Assembly: GCA_027924585.1 (NCBI GenBank)
Contig: BSBM01000047.1
Span: forward strand, 22,011,501 to 22,075,500
Direction: 5' to 3'
DNA: 64,000 nucleotides
Origin: Larix kaempferi
Lineage: Eukaryota > Streptophyta > Pinopsida > Pinales > Pinaceae
Of this stretch, positions 1-11,560 are shown one piece after another. The first letter of the stretch is position 1. Every line of letters begins with the position of its first letter. The notes below the pieces were generated by a model. The model was not told the DNA's origin. It was given only the letters and a program-made list of their open reading frames with translations, and searched no databases. The translations under genes were made by a program, and so were the position numbers.

Positions 1-2467
1 CCAACAATATCAGGCATTTCTGGATCTGTATAAGGGAGATACCCAAAATTCCATTCCTTTTGAAGAATTTGTTGATTGGGTGTTTGAAAATAGGCCCAAA
101 AATGAAGATGTGGAGTTAGTGAATAAAGGTCTATGCCCTTCTTGCAAAATAACTTGGAGATAAAATCATATATGTTTGAGGGAAAAGGAGGAGACCCATG
201 AGCCACCTAGTTCTGAAATATGTAAAGAAAAAGAAGCATTACATGAAGAGGGTCGAAAGTCACTCCCAAGTGACTCTGAAAAATATGAAGAAACATCACA
301 CAAGCATGAATACGAGTTACATTATGAGACACACTCTACTTTGGAGATGAATCAAAGATAATCTACTGATGGATGCTTGAACTATGAAGGAGTACCTACT
401 GATGGGTGCTCGCACCTCTATGTTGGTGACATAGAGATCACTTTTGAAATTGTTTATTCAAGCCAAAGTTACATTAAGCATTAAAATGAAGGCCTTGTAT
501 CATTTGAAGAAGAACCAAGATCAATTTCCCCATCACCACTTGATCTTAATGAAGTTGGTCCAAGTGGAAAGTACAAAGAAGAGGATGTCCCTCTACAAGA
601 GCCTCTTTTTCTTGAAGGCTCATTAAAGATGAATTAAAATAAGATCCAATAGACCCTTATCATACTCCATGATACTCAAGCATTGGTGTCAAATTCTTGT
701 TGGAGAGTTTCTTCATTGAAGGATCCATCTTTCCTTGAAGACATGGAGAAGATTCAAAGAGCAATGTGCAACATCGAAGGTAATTTCATGTCCTTTCTTT
801 TCGATAGAAATAATTTGGTTGAGCTTAATGAATGGTTACATGGAGCATAATTGAATAATAATGAGGATATTCATAAGCTCAAAATGCAAAATGAGCAACT
901 TCTTGATAGGTTGCAAGATACTTGTTCTTTCTCCTAGGTTTCAGATTGTCAAATGGTAGATTGCTTGGAGGATTCTCATGACATGATGGATCATGAGAAA
1001 CATGGAAAACTTAAGGTGCTTGATGTGTTTAAATATGAGATTGATGAGAACCAAGCAGTTTTTGTGGTGGAAGAGGAACTTGGGTTGCCTCTTGGAAATG
1101 ATTACACAATTTTTGAAGAAGTGTATGATTCCACTACCTTCGAACCAACCTATGAGGAAATGTTTTCCATTTTGAGGGAGGTGCATGATCCTACACTTAT
1201 GGAGCCTACACATCATGACACTTTCGAATATTCTAATCATTTGGGTGAGTTGGTTTATTCTCCTACATCCTACACTTCCATATTTTGCAGCATTCATCCT
1301 AATGAAGTATGGGTGAAAAGTTTCTTTTTGATGGTGCCACATGAGGATTATGAAAATCCTATATCTCCTTTATATGATGAAATTATTAGAGAACTTTTTT
1401 ATTATTTACATTTGCAGTAGCATCCTTTTTTACCTTATGATGATACATATCTACATGGATGCACCTATGATGTTCACTTGAGTCACTTGAAGACTCATGA
1501 TTTTCCTTGCTCCTTTCTTAGCTCAATCGATGTTGGAGGAAATTCATCCAATACTTGGGTGAAGATATATATGATTGGAGCAAATTATTATTGGCATCAA
1601 CATCCATTTTTATTTCTTGATGATGCACATATACATGGATGCACTTATGATGTTCACTCGAGTCACTTGAAGACTCATGATTTTCCTTGCTCCTTGCTTA
1701 GTTCAATTGATGTTGGAGGAACTTCATCCAGTAATTGGGTGAAGAGATATATAATTGGAGCAAATTCTTATTGGCAGAAACATCCCTTGTTATTTATTGA
1801 TGATGCACATATACATGGATGCACTTATGATGTTCACTTGAGTCACTTGAAGACTCGTGATTTTCCTTGCTCCTTGCTTAGCTCAATTGATGTTGGAGGA
1901 ACTTCATCCAATACTTGGGTGAAGAGATATATAATTGGATCAAATTATTATTGGCAACAACATAATTTTCTATTTCTTGATGATACACATATTCATGGAT
2001 GCACAAATGGTACTTTTGTGAGCCCCTTGAAGGCTCATTGTTTTCTTTGTTCCCTACTTGCTTCAGATTTTAATGGAGATTATTCATTCACTTCTTGGAT
2101 GAAAGAACATAGGGCTGATTATTTTGATCCATCTTGCATCTTTTTGGAGAAGCATTATAGGACATGGGATCCTCACCTATGTCATTGGAGTAGATTTGAT
2201 TGGTCACTTGATGCTTGTATGCACTTGGCAAATGGTGGTATACTTACTTGGAGGTATAAGAACTTTCATGATTCTTTGATGAGGAACCTCCTTGATGTAC
2301 AATTTTATTATGTTGTTATTTACTTTGATGATCTATATTTTGTACTTATGATGTTTGTAAGAATTCATACAAGGAAATGGGATCCAGGAATTCGCTTTCC
2401 TAATGGTATGGGTTGGAGAGCACTCCTAATTGTTGGAGTGCAATACAAGCAATGGGACCCTAGGTAA
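1..2467 (+). pseudogene. decayed internal reading frame of the gypsy-type element, unknown function
   Basis: A single frame (codons starting at positions 2 mod 3) can be followed from the window edge to a stop at 2465-2467, broken by roughly ten in-frame stops (for example taa at 161-163). The longest open stretches are 953-1420 and 1478-2467. The product is acidic and rich in E, D, H and aromatic residues. I see no gag, protease, RT, RNase H or integrase motif. Its position between pol (presumably upstream, out of view) and the 3' LTR suggests an accessory post-pol ORF. The function is unknown. Confidence 0.55.
1439..2060 (+). repeat. 180-bp in-frame tandem repeat
   Basis: Three full copies and one partial copy of a 180-bp unit (60 codons) start near 1439, 1619, 1799 and 1979. 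Each begins around GATGATRCACATAYACATGG and encodes a block with the landmarks HIHGCTYDVH, SHLKTHDFPC and SSIDVGG. The copies are about 85-95% alike and keep the frame, so they expanded while the frame was coding or by unit-length slippage. Confidence 0.85.
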
Positions 2468-2933
2468 AATTTTAGTCTCATTGGTTTCAAATTTTGGGGG
2501 AAACAAGTAGTATGGAAGATTGGGTACCCACTTAATAAGGTTATTTTAATCAGAGTAGTGCAGCATCAAGCATGGTGATTCCTCTCTAAAATATTCATGG
2601 AATCTCGAAGACTCAAAGTTGGGAAACTCAGTCGCAAAAAGAATTATACAGTGGTATCAGAAAGGGTTCCCAAAATATGAAAGAGGTAAAGAGTAATTGT
2701 GAAAACTTTGTTTTGATGGATTTAGTTAATATTTTGGTGTTTAGTGGTGATTTCACAGGAGATATAAATATGAAAAATAAAACCCACATCTCCTTGCTTT
2801 TGGAAACACACAATTGTAGTGCATGGGTGCCACTACTCAAAGTTTTAGAAGAGAATTTTTGGAAGCAAAATTTTGGAAAGAAAGCAGGTTCTTCAACATT
2901 CATGTTTGAAATTGCTTGAGAAAAAGCAATATT
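2468..2933 (+). other. non-coding 3' internal region of the gypsy-type element
   Basis: This lies between the stop of the decayed frame and the purine tract. It has a G-rich stretch near 2493-2505. It also has a TGGTATCAGA string near 2652 that resembles a tRNA-iMet primer-binding site but does not follow an LTR end. Short open stretches here show no recognisable domain. Confidence 0.4.
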
Positions 2934-2945
2934 GGGAGGGGAGGA
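2934..2945 (+). promoter_or_regulatory. polypurine tract of the gypsy-type element
   Basis: GGGAGGGGAGGA lies two bases before the LTR start TGTCATG. This is the expected position and composition for the plus-strand DNA synthesis primer of an LTR retrotransposon. Confidence 0.75.
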
Positions 2946-2947
2946 TT

Positions 2948-5069
2948 TGTCATGTCCCCAAATTTTGCATTGGGTTACAATGGCCTAAGCCACTTGGCCA
3001 TACTCGTGATAGTTTATCAAATTGATGCTAAGGGTCAAATAATTGCCAAGCACATTGTCAAAGTTAGTAATAATGTAAAATTAGATCCAAATGGACAAGG
3101 TGGGTCACATTAAGATAAATTCTCAATTCAAAGTTTGTAATATTCCCATCCAAATGAACTATCAGGGAAGAAAATTACTAGTTCCCTAGGTTGGGGGTGG
3201 AAGCATTAAAGGTTGGAGTAAAGGAGCTACAAGACCCAAAATTATTTTAGAATTACAAATCCAAATTAAAGGGGGTAAATTAAATAATAATAAAAATAAA
3301 ATGAGGTGGCATTGGATCATTAGGGCACATAATAGGTTGTGGGACCCACATGTGGCAAGATTTCCCAATACACTTGGCATGATTCTATCCCCAATTCGAA
3401 TTCAAGATGAAGGGTAACATACGTAGGGGATTTTAAGAGGTATTATTCATGGCATGAATCATGTAAGGTCGAATTGTAGTGGAAGAGTAACTCCCATGGA
3501 AGAGGAAGAGGAATCTTAGAAGAATTGTGACACTTGGACATAGATTCCCTAACTCCTATGACAACAATGATGAAGATTCTATGACACTTATGACAAAGTT
3601 CAGAACTGATTTCTCACATATGACATGTATGACATGTCAGGGCTAAAAATATCATCCAAGAGGGCACACAAGGGGAGTTATGGCATCCAAGAGTCCCCCA
3701 TTCGAATTGATGGAAGAGGAAAGCTAGGAAAAGTTGGACAAGTGGCATTCATGGGAATCTCTCCCTAAATTGAGTTGGGATGAGTCTCTTGGATGAAATT
3801 TGAGCTAAGGATGCCTTGGGAAGGTAATAAAATACAAGAGGAAATAAAGAGAGAATATTTTGATCATTTCTCATTTTGCAGATTAGAGAGCATAGTTTGT
3901 CCATGCTAGTGGAGTGTTTACTCTACTTCCCTTAGTACCAATTTTGAGGGTGCAATTTTCCCGTCCTAATTGGAAATTGGAGAGGAAATTCAGACCTTTC
4001 ATTTGGAGATAAAATGAAGTCTTTGTTGCAGGTTTAAGCTATAGGGATGCTCATGATCTTTTATTCTTCAACTCGCTCCCACATCTCTTCTGATTTTCTC
4101 TCTTTATTCTTTCTCTTGGAGGAAGGGTGCACATGGAGAGATGCTGATCTCTTTGGGGGAGTCCAAGGGGCCCCATTTATTTGTAATATGGTGTAAACAA
4201 TATTTATTTTATTCTCATATATACCTTAGATCTAAATTCCAAGTAAAACCATGTAAAAATGTCAAACTATGTATCAATGGTGCCATTTTCCCATATATCT
4301 TGTGGAGAGAACTTGAAGTTGTTTGGTATCGAATTGTATCATAAAATATATGTGGTTTTATTGATTGTTGGAGAGACATTAATATATTGAAGAAGTTTCT
4401 TACACCGTACGCAAGTCCTTGTAACATTTGTATCAAATTTCATAGCAAGTTATAGCGTTTTTCTCTCATTCCCCCTATGTTAAGACATGTTTACAAATAT
4501 ATGATTTATGAGAGTTGTAGCAGCCTTCAGGGACTGATTAATGTTTTATTTGGGTTCCCATTGAAGTCATATAAATAATACATGTCTATGTTCTGAAATT
4601 TTGGAGGTTCGTACTGCATTTGGGAATCCATTAGTCACCTCTACCCTTGGGGATTTGAACCTCAAATTTACTAGCAAATTTCCATATTTTCTCTTGATCT
4701 TAAATGAATGTTGCAGAAGTATTTTTATAGTTTCTAAGAACCCATTAGGTTAATTTTTATCTCCTAATACCCTTCAAACACTCTCATACCCAATTCAAAA
4801 TCCTTAGGAGTCTTTTGTAGCCATCTACCCTTGGGGGTTTCAACATGGATTTTCCTAGTATTTTTTCCTTTCATTCTCTACTTGTAAATGAAAGTTGCTG
4901 AAGTATTTAGAAAGTGTACAAGCATATAATAGATGCATTACTGTGTCCTAATATATATCAATCCACTATAGATATAATTCGAAACCACTTGGGATCATTT
5001 GGAACAGTTTGGGGTTTCACTAGTCCAAGATTTGAAAATTGGCTAAATTTTCAAATTGGGGACATTACA
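2948..5069 (+). repeat. 3' LTR (2122 bp) of the gypsy-type element
   Basis: It starts TGTCATGTCCCC and ends GGGGACATTACA, which are near-perfect terminal inverted repeats. A purine tract precedes it and foreign sequence follows it. The body is AT-rich and non-coding. I could not define U3, R and U5. The partner 5' LTR is not in the window. Confidence 0.8.
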
Positions 5070-5529
5070 CTAGTTCAGTCCACTTGAGTTCCTGAATCTA
5101 GTGGGGGTTTTGTGCTCTGATTACCACTGATTGTGATCTAATGTTCCCTCTCTAGCCTAATCGCATGAGATTTTGCATGACAAACTCACTAATGTGCCTT
5201 GCATGATTAGTTAACTACTATTAGCTTCAGTTCATTGAGTTTCAGTTGAGTTTGGTAGCCTCATAGCACTGTAGTGGTGATATTTTCTAGGATAGACTGA
5301 CATGGATTCGAATTATCTCAAGGTATTCCAATTTCCTCTATTGTAACAAATCTGTTGAAAATATCGATTAATGGAATATGACACACCTTTCTGTGTACAT
5401 CTGAGTTTCAATGCATGTTTAATTTTACTGTTCATTTCATTGCAATTTTCACTGTAATTCTTCCTCGCTAATCCTATCACTGTGAGGTATTCTTAGGCTC
5501 AAAGATTTGTTGTGTTCCAGAATTTCACA
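5070..5529 (+). repeat. older Ty1/copia LTR fragment, interrupted by the gypsy-type element
   Basis: This aligns along its length with the 3' two-thirds of the copia LTRs at 6565-7211 and 11561-12207. Shared landmarks include TTCAGTCCACYTGAGTTC, CACTGATTG, TGGAATATGACAC and the end TGTTCCAGAATTTCACA. It begins abruptly at the gypsy LTR boundary, so the missing 5' third should lie left of that element. No primer-binding site follows 5529, so it was a 3' or solo LTR. It is more diverged than the intact pair. Confidence 0.8.
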
Positions 5530-6559
5530 CTATCAACGAGCGATTTGTTTCTCGATCATTTCCCATTATTCTTCCTCCAGGAAGACCTTCATCCTGGGGT
5601 TAATTAAGGATTCAACATGCCTGGGGTAGGGTATATTGATTAGAGCTTTGGGTTTTGTCATGGAAGGAAATGAGCACCTCCCTAGTGTTCAGAGCTACCT
5701 CAAGGCTAACTAAGCCCATGATTTTTTTCACCTTGGCCAGCAATGGCCCTGTGAATATCTATAGAAACATCTTCCATATGCTTTTATTATTGCTCCTACT
5801 CATTATAGAGACTTCAATCGACCCTGACGATTGTCAACATCTTCATGATTGTGCAATCTTTGAGTTGGACAACCACATGAAGCATCATCTTCTCAAAATA
5901 AGTCATCGTTCCTTTTTAATTCCTCACCTTGACCTCCACATAAGGATCGTAGCTCTCACTAATGTCCATGGCAGAGATAACTCGAGCCTTACTGACTTGA
6001 ACATATAGATATTGCATATGCTCTACCAGCTCATAAGTGTTTCATGCCTTATCTCGAATTGTCATTCCTACACCACTACCACCCAACTGAGGATCTCTGT
6101 TACCAGAAACATGACAGAGGGTTGTGTTTTTTTAGAAAATGGAGTAGAAACGGGAATGGAACAAAAAAATTTCATTTTCTACAGTCATTCCCATTTCTAG
6201 AATGAAGAAACTGTTTCTTAGGAAACAGATAGTTTCGCACATCAATTTCTACATTTTTTTTTTTTGTTTCTTGGGAAACTCTGTCCATTGTTGATTGTTT
6301 CTAAATCAATTCGTAATATTGAGGTATTGATGAATGGTGGGTAGTGATTCAACGATCACCTAAATGATATTGTATGCACTGGTAGTCAAATAGATGTGAA
6401 ATTTATTAAGGAATGAGTGCTACATAAGCAAGCCTGTCGCCTACCACTTGCAAAGTACAAATGTATCTCCAGCTTTGCTTTCACTAAGTTTTTCCTTGGT
6501 TGATGTCCCTTTCAAGCACAAATAATAGAACCTAGAAGAGTGTTGGGGCGGTGAGGCTG
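5530..6559. other. unassigned sequence between copia LTR copies
   Basis: Open stretches at 5655-6008 and 6012-6200 (plus strand) show no recognisable domain and no convincing codon structure. A T-rich tract lies near 6247-6264. I see no gene or element boundary here. Confidence 0.3.
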
Positions 6560-6564
6560 GTTTG
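6560..6564. repeat. left target-site duplication of the copia element
   Basis: GTTTG lies immediately before the 5' LTR. Its partner GTCTG is at 12208-12212, directly after the 3' LTR. The single C/T difference fits an old insertion. Confidence 0.65.
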
Positions 6565-7211
6565 TGTTAGGATAATTAATAATCCAACCTTTGTCCACCT
6601 TAGTACTTTTTTATTTTTTCTAATATTGTATGATGTTGTTGACCCCCTAGTGGTGTGAAAATTTCATCTAGCAATCATTAGCCACTTGGTGCGCCCTCCA
6701 TGCATGAATTCAGACCATGTAGAGTCAATTCCCTATATTTTAGGAGCTAACTCAATGATCTGGTTCAGTCCACCTGAGTTCATGACTGTAGTAGGGGGTT
6801 TGAGCTCCGATTGCCACTGATTGTCAACTAATGCGCCCTCCCTAGCCTGTTTTGCATGGGAAACTCACTTATGCACCCTTCATGATCAGTTAACTGATAG
6901 TAGCTTCAATGAACTGACATTTAGTTGAGTTTGTAACTATCGGATCACTGTAGTGGGGATAATTCCTATGCTAGAATGAGATGGATTAGAATTCCTCCTG
7001 GGTAATCAAATTTTCTCTATTGTATTATATTATTTTACTATATAGATTAATGGAATATGACACTAGTTTTTATGGACATTTGAATTTCTTTGCATGTTTG
7101 ATTTTATTGCTCAATTATTGCTATATTTCACTGTAATTCTTCAACCTTTCTAATTCTGTCATTGTGAGGTATTCCTAGGCTTAATGATTTGTTATGTTCC
7201 AGAATTTCACA
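6565..7211 (+). repeat. copia 5' LTR (647 bp)
   Basis: It runs from TGTTAGGATAATTAATAATCC to AATTTCACA and is followed at once by the primer-binding site. It has the same length as the 3' LTR, with scattered substitutions (for example CCTTTGTCC against CCTTTTTCC near the start), so the insertion is not recent. Confidence 0.92.
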
Positions 7212-7223
7212 TGGTATCAGAGC
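7212..7223 (+). promoter_or_regulatory. primer-binding site, tRNA-iMet type (copia)
   Basis: TGGTATCAGAGC directly abuts the LTR end. It is complementary to the 3' end of plant initiator tRNA-Met, the usual primer for plant copia and many gypsy elements. Confidence 0.95.
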
Positions 7224-7323
7224 TCAGTAGAGCTAGTTTATCTTCATTTTGAGAGTTTTCTACAGGATTTTGAGAAGTATTCAGTACAGCAGTAGCAGTT
7301 TTCATTCACTCCAGTAGCTACAG

Positions 7324-8162
7324 ATGGAGAATTTGAATGCTCCTTTGACACCAAGAATCCTGACACCCTTCAATTATCTGGATTGGAGGGAAGATATGCA
7401 TATTTTCTTGCGCAACAAGAGTCTCTACAGGGTCATAATGGGAAAGTAAGTTTAACCCCAAACAACTATAGAGAAATCAAAGTACCTGAACAACTTAGAT
7501 GAGGCTTTTGGTTTTATGTGTATTCACATCTCCAGAGACTTGATCTTCCATCTTGATGGATTGAAAACCCCAAGGGAGTTTTGGTTGAAGCTTGAAACTC
7601 TCTTTGGTAATCAATATGAGCTAAGAGGCCATGTTTTGGAGAGTGAATTAATTTCTCTTAATCCCATCAATTTCGAAACCATACAGTATTTATTTTCAAA
7701 TTTCAAGTCCTTGATTATGCAGTGCAAACAATGTGGAATTGACAAAAAGGATGAGCAGTTGGTGCTATCCATACTGAGTAATCTTGGCCCTGAATTTTCA
7801 ATATTTGTGTCTACATTTCACTCTGGGAGATTGTCAATCCCCAATTGGAAAATTACTTCTTTAGATGCATTCATAGAGTCCATGATCCAAGAAAAAGACA
7901 AAATGATCCAAATGGGAGCCCTAAAGGCCTCCAAGAATCCATCTCTTATGGTTGAGGAGTCCAAAAATGTGAATTCTAAAGGGAAGCAGAAGGGAAAGGA
8001 AAATAAGCAATTTGAATCCAAACCAAAGGAGAATCCTAATCATCAGAAGGAGCCTCTAGTTCCAAGAAGGATAAGCAAATGATGTTTGAGAATACCAAGT
8101 GTACCTATTGCAAGAAAGGAAAGCATTCGAAGAGTTCTTGCATGAAGAATACTATAGATTAA
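7324..8162 (+). pseudogene. copia gag remnant with CCHC zinc knuckle
   Basis: The likely start codon at 7324 opens a capsid-type N-terminus (MENLNAPLTPRI, then FNYLDWREDM). The frame continues with faults. 7516-8082 is open and carries the UBN2-like capsid region (FWLKLETLF, then QLVLSILSNLGPEF). The nucleocapsid zinc knuckle lies at 8100-8141 as CTYCKKGKHSKSSC, matching CX2CX4HX4C. It packages element RNA when functional. Here stops and frameshifts (for example a stop near 8160) break it. Confidence 0.85.
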
Positions 8163-8632
8163 ATGGCCAAGGCACAAGGAATACTGATTTTGGATGCAAG
8201 ACAGATGATCATGAGAGATTCCATGCACTGAAGGATGTATTCTCACAATCACATGCTTTCCTCATATATTATGGATCCTCCAACCACATGGTTGCTTCCA
8301 GAGATTCTTTTTCCTCTATAGATCTCACCTATGGTACTAGTATTCACATGGGAGATGATTCACAAATATCTATTGAAGGTAAGGGAACAATACAACTGGA
8401 GCATGGAAAGTTCAACAATGTTCTGTATGTGCCTTCTTTGGCAACAAACTTGTTATCTGTTTATCAGATGACATACACAGATTCACCAAAGGAAGTTGTT
8501 TTTAGACCTGTCACAGTTGAGATTGCAGATATCTCTCCTGGGAAGCTCATAGCTAAAGGTGTTTCAAACCATGCCTCAAAGGCATGTGCAATCTCCCATT
8601 TTTTCCATATTCACATCAAAGTTCCCTCTTGA
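8163..8632 (+). pseudogene. copia protease remnant, catalytic Asp lost
   Basis: In the frame open from 8099, the active-site region reads LIYYGSSNHMVASRDSF. Ty1/copia proteases have a D(S/T)GA(S)xHM pattern, so the catalytic Asp codon is now TAT (Tyr) at 8267-8269, one base from GAT. The downstream landmark LYVPSLATNLLSV is typical of copia protease. The enzyme would be inactive. Confidence 0.8.
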
Positions 8633-8639
8633 CCCATGC

Positions 8640-9900
8640 CAACGAGACTAGGAGACTCTGGCATGAGATATTCAGACATATCAATTTCAAGTACTTGCAT
8701 CAATTGCACAAGGAAGATATGGGTTGAAGGATTGCTTGACATGAAATTATCTCAAGGAATCTGCAAAGGCTGCTTGGTAGGGAAGAATCCAGAGTGAAAT
8801 TTTGATGTTGGGAAGGCAAAGAGAAATTCCTCCACACTTGATTTGATACACAGTGATGTCTTAGAACTGATGCCCACAACTTCTATGAATGGATCTAGAT
8901 ACTTTCTGGCCTTCATAGATGACTACTCTAGGTTTTTTTGGATCTATTTTCTTAAGCAGAAGTCTGAGGTATTCGAAATTTTCAAACTTTTCAAGGCCTT
9001 GGTTGAGAAAACTATTGGGAATAATATCAAAGCACTCAGATCTAACAATGGAGGGGATTACATCAAGAGAGATTTACAATAGTTTTGTGCTTCTTAGGGT
9101 ATCCAAATGCAACATTATGTCCCATACACACCACAAAAAAATGGTGTACCTGAGAGGAAGAATAGGTCATTGAAATAAATGGCTACCTATATGCTTAAAG
9201 CAAGGGATCTTCCACCATATCTCTAGGAAGAAGCAATGAATTGTGCTTCATACATTTAGAACAAGGTACCCCAAAAATCTGTGGATGGGGTCACTCCATT
9301 TGAAGCACTGAATAGACACAAACCATATGTCTCTCACCTGAGGGTTTTTGGATCCAAGGCATGGGCCAGAATCCCATCTAACAAAAGAAAATCTCTTCAA
9401 CCCCAAAGTAGAGAATGCATTTTGCTAGGTTATGAAGAGGATGCAAAAGCATACAAACTTATGGATATTGCAACCAAAAGATGCTTCATTGAAAGAAGTG
9501 TTCAGTTCAATGAAGATCCATTGCAATATCTACAGTCAGTTGAAAAAGAAGGTAGATCTGATCTGCCTACTCCATTTTCACTTGATGAAGATCATAATGA
9601 TGTTTCCTCTAATGATCCAGATTCAGATTCTGAAGATGAGGACCAAGTTGAATTAGATCTTGATGTTGTGTATGAAGATCAAGCAGATCCATATCTAGAT
9701 CCAGCACCTAATCCCAATCCAAGGCCTAAATGGGCTCAAAAAGTCCTTGAATCTACTAGGAACATAGCTAGAGATCCATTTTACCATAGAAGAACCAAAT
9801 CTCAGTGTCAATATGCAAACCGTTTCACTATGTCATATAGATCCACTTCTCCCAGAGAGGTGCTACGTGATGGTGGGGTCTGAGCCACAATTCTTCAAAG
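8640..9900 (+). pseudogene. copia integrase remnant
   Basis: A pre-integrase (GAG_pre-integrs-like) stretch with LWHEIFRHINF lies near 8654. The catalytic core follows: first Asp in HSD (8855-8857); second Asp replaced by Asn in LRSNNGGDY (codon 9044-9046); Glu kept in VPERKNRS (9152-9154). A stop sits at 9080-9082 and others lie near 9176 and 9224. The C-terminal region open at 9281-9883 has the usual VFGSKAWARIP and CILLGYEEDAKAYKL landmarks. The damaged DDE triad means no strand-transfer activity. Confidence 0.9.
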
Positions 9901-10880
9901 AGGATTTCCATAATCCAATATGGTAGGTTTCCATGGATGAAGAATATGAGTCACTGTAGAACAATGAGACATGGGATCTTGTTTGACTTCCCCCAGGGAG
10001 AAAGATATTCTAGTGCAAGTGGATATACAAAACAAAACTTGCTTATGATGGATCTAAAACCAAGTACGAAGCTCAATTGGTTTCCAAGGGGTTCACAAGT
10101 TCATGGCTTGGACTACAATGAGACATTCGCTCTAGTAGAAAGAATGGACTCTGTCATAATTGATTTTGAAATTGCAACTTTGAAATAGTGGGAGGTACAT
10201 CACATGGATGTTAAGAGTGTCATCCTGTATGGTGACTTAGAAGAAGAGATCTACATGAAGCAGCCTGAGGGGTACACAAATGATCCATCCTTGGTATGCA
10301 GACTAAGGAAATCATTATATGGGCTCAAGCAAGTCCCCATGGCATGGTATGCCAAAATGAATTGTTTCTTACTGTCATAGTTCAAGAGATGCAAATTTGA
10401 TTGCAATGTCTATATGCAATAGAAGGGAGGTTACTTATTGTTGATTGTATTGTATTTGGATGACTTTCTCATCACCAGTGGTTCATCTACTAGATTGAAG
10501 AACATCAAGTATGCTTTGAGAAAATCCTTCTCCATGACATATCTAGGGCTGCTGAAACAGTTTATAGGCCTCAAAGTAACTCAAAAAGCTTCAAGGATCA
10601 TGAATTCAAAGTCCAGATATGAATCTGACTTGCTCAAAAATTTCCACATTGCTGATTGCAAAGCAACAACCTTTCCCTTCCTATATGGCATCAAATTGGA
10701 AGAAGGTGGTTCTACTCCTTTGCTAGACAACACCTTGCACAGGAAGGTGATTGGTAGCTTATTGTACTTGACACATTCGATACCAGATCTATATTATGTT
10801 GTTAGTGTTGTGGAAAGGTACATGCAAGAGCCACATGAGCTACATTGGAAGGAAACAAAGAGAATCTTGCACTATGTGTA
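9901..10880 (+). pseudogene. copia reverse transcriptase remnant
   Basis: RVT_2-type sequence shows SKGFTSS-like and YGLKQ-like landmarks in shifting frames. 10438-10881 is open and holds the catalytic YLDD box at 10453-10464 (LYLDDFLITSGSS). That motif is intact, but upstream frameshifts and stops (for example near 10186 and 10378) break the polyprotein. Confidence 0.9.
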
Positions 10881-11399
10881 GGGTACAAAAGAGTTTGGGG
10901 TTCATTATTCTGCTAGTGCTCAGTTAGATCTGGTTGGTTTTACTGACTCGGACTGGGTTGGAGAGAACACTGACAAGAAATATACTTCAGGCTACGTGTT
11001 CATGTTAGGGTCATGACCAATCTATTATTCAAGCAAGAAGAGCAAGCAACTCTTGCACTCTCTTCAGCAGAAGCAGAGTACAGAGGGGCTATGAATGTAG
11101 TTATTTGGGTAGTTTGGTTACATGGAATCTTGACATAGTTTGGCATTTTCACTTCTCCTTCAGTAGATACTTTCTATGAAAATCAAAGTGCCATAAATAT
11201 CTCAAGTGACTCGATTCAGAAGCAAAGAACCAAACACATTGAGGTTCATATGCACTACATCAGGGAACTAGTGCACAACAGGACCATCACAGTGCATTAC
11301 TATCCTATAGAGGAGTAGATTGCTGACATTTTTACAAATTCTTTCACTCAAAAGAGATTTTCCTATCTCATATCTCTGCTTAGTGTGAAGGCTGCTTGA
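10881..11399 (+). pseudogene. copia RNase H remnant and end of pol
   Basis: The landmarks are GFTDSDWVGENTDKKYTSGY, then after a frameshift near 11035 SSAEAEYRGAM, and finally KHIEVHMHYIREL. The reading frame ends at TGA 11397-11399, about 150 bp before the purine tract. Copia RNase H normally follows RT as here. Confidence 0.88.
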
Positions 11400-11560
11400 G
11401 TTCCCTACTATTCATCTTTTAGGGGTTTTTTTTCCCATTAGGTTTTCCCCATTTCCTTATTTTCATGAAAAGTTATGTTTTTATTATTAATTGTATGGTG
11501 ACCTTGGGTCTCAGTTACCAGGGTCCAGGTTTTCTAAGTTTGGATTAAGGGGGGGGGGTG
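11400..11560 (+). promoter_or_regulatory. copia 3' untranslated region and polypurine tract
   Basis: Non-coding sequence leads to AAGGGGGGGGGGTG (11547-11560) directly against the 3' LTR start TGTTAGG. The G run is longer than in most polypurine tracts. Confidence 0.8.

Larger units (their letters stand above)
1..5069 (+). mobile_element. Ty3/gypsy-type LTR retrotransposon, 3' part
   Basis: This is the right-hand end of a plus-strand LTR retrotransposon whose 5' LTR and gag-pol lie outside the window. Three things show it: a decayed internal reading frame (1-2467), a purine-rich tract (2934-2945), and then a 2.1-kb LTR starting TGTCATGTCCCC and ending GGGGACATTACA. No primer-binding site follows 5069, so this is the 3' LTR. 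The sequence just right of it is the middle of a copia-type LTR, so this element inserted into an older element. The Ty3/gypsy call rests on LTR style and length, since no pol domain is visible here. Confidence 0.75.

Noticed and set aside
2650-2663. TGGTATCAGA string as a primer-binding site for the first gypsy-type element
   Set aside because: It does not follow an LTR end. The purine tract and the LTR with terminal inverted repeats come after it, so it is inside the 3' internal region and probably chance or ancient.
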